Assembly (NCBI RefSeq): GCF_003634705.1
Contig: NZ_RBWU01000001.1
Location: 620,001-684,000, forward strand
DNA from: Actinomadura pelletieri DSM 43383
GTDB taxonomy: Bacteria; Actinomycetota; Actinomycetes; Streptosporangiales; Streptosporangiaceae
Length of the DNA stretch: 64,000 bases
Direction of reading: 5' to 3'
The position numbers were made by a program, and so were the translations under genes. Below the pieces are notes generated by a model. The model was not told where the DNA came from. It saw only the letters and a program-made list of their open reading frames with translations, and did no database searches. This document shows positions 62,040-64,000 of the stretch, piece by piece (the first letter of the stretch is position 1; each line of letters opens with the position of its first letter).

Positions 62040-64000
62040 GTGCGCGTTGCGAATATGGATCGGGCGAAGGCGGTATCCACAGTCCTCAGGCTTCTCGGGG
62101 CGGGGGTCGTCGCAGGCGTCCTTGCCGCCTTCATCGCGCTACCCGCCGTGGGTAGCGCCGGGCTGACCGCACGCGACGCCGCGAACAACTTCGAGGACAT
62201 GGACAGCCAACTGAAGACGACACCACCGTCCGAGAAGACGGTGGTGTACGACTCGGAGGGCAAGCCGTTCGCCACGTTCTTCGACAAGTACCGCGAATCC
62301 GTCCGGCTCGACCAGATCGCGCCCGTCATGCGGCAGGCGATCATCGACATCGAGGACTCGCGGTTCTACGAGCACGGCGCCCTCGACCTGAAGGGCACGC
62401 TCCGCGCGCTGGCGACCAACGTCGAGTCCGAGAAGACGCAGGGCGGATCGACACTCAGCCAGCAGTACGTCAAGAACCTGCTGGTCGACGCCGCCAAGAC
62501 GCCGGAGGAGTACCGCGAGGTCACCGCGCCGACCATCGGCCGAAAGGTCCGCGAACTCCGCTACGCGCTCGACATCGAGGAGCGGCTGACCAAGGACCAG
62601 ATCCTTGAGGGCTACCTCAACATCTCGTACTTCGGCGCGGGCGCGTACGGGGTCCAGGCCGCGGCCAAGCGGTACTTCAGCGTCCCCGCGTCCCAGCTCA
62701 CCCTCGGACAGTCCGCGCTGCTCGCGGGCATCACGCAGAACCCCACGGCCTACGACCCGATCCGCAACCCGAGGGACGCCCGGAGCCGCCGCGACATCGT
62801 CCTCAACCGGATGGCGGAACTCGGCCACATCACGAAGCAGCAGGCCGCCGCGGAGGCCGCCAAGCCGATCGAGCTGAACACCACCGACCCGGTCGGCGGC
62901 TGCGAGACGAGCAAGGCGCCCTACTTCTGCGAGTACGTGAAGTACGACCTGCTGAACATCCTGTCGGACGGCAAGTACTGGAAGCTCACCCCGAAGGAGC
63001 AGGAGAACGTCGTCAACAAGCTCAACCGGGGCGGCTACACGATCCGCACCACCCTCGACCCCCAGAGCCAGCGCGCCGTCGACAAGACCCTGCGCAGCAC
63101 GGTTCCGCCCGCCGGTAACCGCGTCGCCGCCGAGGCGATGGTCGAGCCCGGCACCGGCAAGGTCAGGGCGATCGGGTTGAGCAAGCAGTTCGGCCCCGGC
63201 AAGGGACGGACCACCATCAACCTCCCGGCCGACGCCGCGCACGGCGGAGGCAACGGGGTGTCCGCGGGCTCCACGTTCAAGATCTTTACGCTTGCCGCCG
63301 CCATCAACCAGGGCATTCCGGTCAGCACGACGATCAACTCACCGCAGACCACCACCGTCGGCGGCTTCCAGTCCTGCCGGTACACCGGGATGTACCAGGG
63401 CAAGAAGTACGACAACGGCATTCTCGGCGGAGGCACCTGGACGCTGTCCAACGCGGGTGACAGCGAGAAGGGCAACTTCAACCTCAAGACCGGCACCTGG
63501 CACTCGGTCAACACGTTCTACGCGTACCTGGAGAAGCGCGTCGGCGTCTGCAACGCGGTGAAGATGGCCGAGAAGTTCGGCATGAAGCAGGGCAACGGCA
63601 ACCCGCTGCTGCCGCTCCCGTCCCAGGTCCTCGGCGTCAACGACATCGACATGGTCCACCTCGCCGCCGCGTACGCCGGATTCGCGGCCCGCGGCAAGTA
63701 TTGCGCCCCGATCTCGGTGACGGAGGTCGTCGACGCCGAGGGCAAGCAGCTCGAACTGCCCAAGCAGGACTGCCACCAGGCCCTCGACGAGGACGTCGCC
63801 GACAAGGTCAACTCGATCCTCCAGGGCGTCCTCACCCAGGGAACCGCCACGGGCCGCGGGATCGGCCGTCCCGCCGCGGGCAAGACCGGCACCTGCGAAG
63901 AGTTCACCTGCGCCGTGTTCGCCGGCTTCACCCCGAACCTGGCCGCGGCCACCGCCTACTGGGACTACCGCGGCCCCTGGCGGTACAAGGTCCACGGCGT
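62040..64000 (+). CDS. ponA2: bifunctional class A penicillin-binding protein, 3' end cut by window
   Basis: At least 653 residues, running off the right edge. GTG at 62040 or ATG at 62055 may start it. One membrane helix (about 14-38). Glycosyltransferase motifs EDSRFYEHGALD (105-116, catalytic E105) and GGSTLSQQYVKNLL (135-148). Transpeptidase motifs SAGSTFK (acyl serine), SVN and KTGT are intact. It polymerises and cross-links peptidoglycan. A TACCCT box seven bases before the GTG suggests leaderless transcription. A C-terminal PASTA domain would lie outside the window. Confidence 0.93.
   Translation, partial: MRVANMDRAKAVSTVLRLLGAGVVAGVLAAFIALPAVGSAGLTARDAANNFEDMDSQLKTTPPSEKTVVYDSEGKPFATFFDKYRESVRLDQIAPVMRQAIIDIEDSRFYEHGALDLKGTLRALATNVESEKTQGGSTLSQQYVKNLLVDAAKTPEEYREVTAPTIGRKVRELRYALDIEERLTKDQILEGYLNISYFGAGAYGVQAAAKRYFSVPASQLTLGQSALLAGITQNPTAYDPIRNPRDARSRRDIVLNRMAELGHITKQQAAAEAAKPIELNTTDPVGGCETSKAPYFCEYVKYDLLNILSDGKYWKLTPKEQENVVNKLNRGGYTIRTTLDPQSQRAVDKTLRSTVPPAGNRVAAEAMVEPGTGKVRAIGLSKQFGPGKGRTTINLPADAAHGGGNGVSAGSTFKIFTLAAAINQGIPVSTTINSPQTTTVGGFQSCRYTGMYQGKKYDNGILGGGTWTLSNAGDSEKGNFNLKTGTWHSVNTFYAYLEKRVGVCNAVKMAEKFGMKQGNGNPLLPLPSQVLGVNDIDMVHLAAAYAGFAARGKYCAPISVTEVVDAEGKQLELPKQDCHQALDEDVADKVNSILQGVLTQGTATGRGIGRPAAGKTGTCEEFTCAVFAGFTPNLAAATAYWDYRGPWRYKVHG

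Overview
The window is high-GC DNA with strong G/C bias at third codon positions. It carries a BldG-type anti-anti-sigma factor with its partner, a WhiB protein, a CRP/GlxR-type regulator, a MarP-type protease, a Tad/Flp pilus locus and a proton-pumping pyrophosphatase. This points to a filamentous actinomycete. I would guess the Thermomonosporaceae/Streptosporangiales, but the sequence alone does not settle that. Gene order follows, from memory, the conserved actinobacterial segment that holds hppA-apgA-bldG-helicase-tad-acs-nhaA in Streptomyces and acs-ephE-marP-nth-crp-ridA-arsA pair-whiB4-ponA2 in Mycobacterium.

Layout. 1-5.2 kb: a TSUP permease cut by the left edge, an ABC ATPase, an unknown protein, an RDD protein, a DUF2752 protein and a PP2C phosphatase. 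5.2-7.0 kb: a GAF histidine kinase and NarL-type regulator with overlapping stop and start. 7.2-10.3 kb: a coupled SDR-MFS-QueA-like operon. 10.4-15.2 kb: SerB, a FUSC membrane protein, a SixA phosphatase and a 38-residue membrane peptide. 15.6-22.8 kb: HppA, ApgA-like, BldG and a large DEAH helicase. 23.7-25.1 kb: a divergent TetR/VOC pair with twin operators and a LapA-like protein. 25.9-35.1 kb: the tad pilus locus on the minus strand, with its genes unusually spread apart. 37.1-38.5 kb: a pentapeptide-repeat protein and a Fic-like protein. 38.8-44.4 kb: Acs, NhaA, a holin-like protein, an EphE-like hydrolase and a DUF309 protein. 44.4-53.1 kb: MarP, NUDIX, Nth, Crp, an MBL hydrolase, a second NUDIX, an inserted HxlR/quinone-reductase pair, RidA and DUF4177. 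53.3-57.1 kb: an inserted I36-like secreted protein, a LysR regulator, a 5'-truncated MFS gene and a stomatin-like protein. 57.3-64 kb: two ArsA-like ATPases, a DUF418 protein, WblA/WhiB4 and the start of PonA2.

The most unusual feature is a series of decayed tandem-repeat arrays, unrelated in sequence to one another, with 2-8 copies and periods of about 114 to 235 bp. They fill intergenic spaces, mostly at the 3' sides of genes: 13.97-14.35, 22.8-23.55, 27.8-28.96, 33.5-34.05, 35.3-36.1, 51.9-52.4 and 60.65-60.96 kb. One array repeats the end of the adjacent tadZ gene. Another has captured a 271-bp piece of the QueA-like gene, which lies 18 kb away, at about 95% identity. Three repeat- or remnant-filled gaps split the tad operon.

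Regulatory sites readable from sequence include two CRP-like palindromes upstream of crp, twin 19-bp operators between tetR and its VOC target, a long inverted repeat between hxlR and its neighbour, an HrdB-type promoter for hppA and several GC-rich terminators. I recognised no tRNA, rRNA, CRISPR array or insertion sequence.
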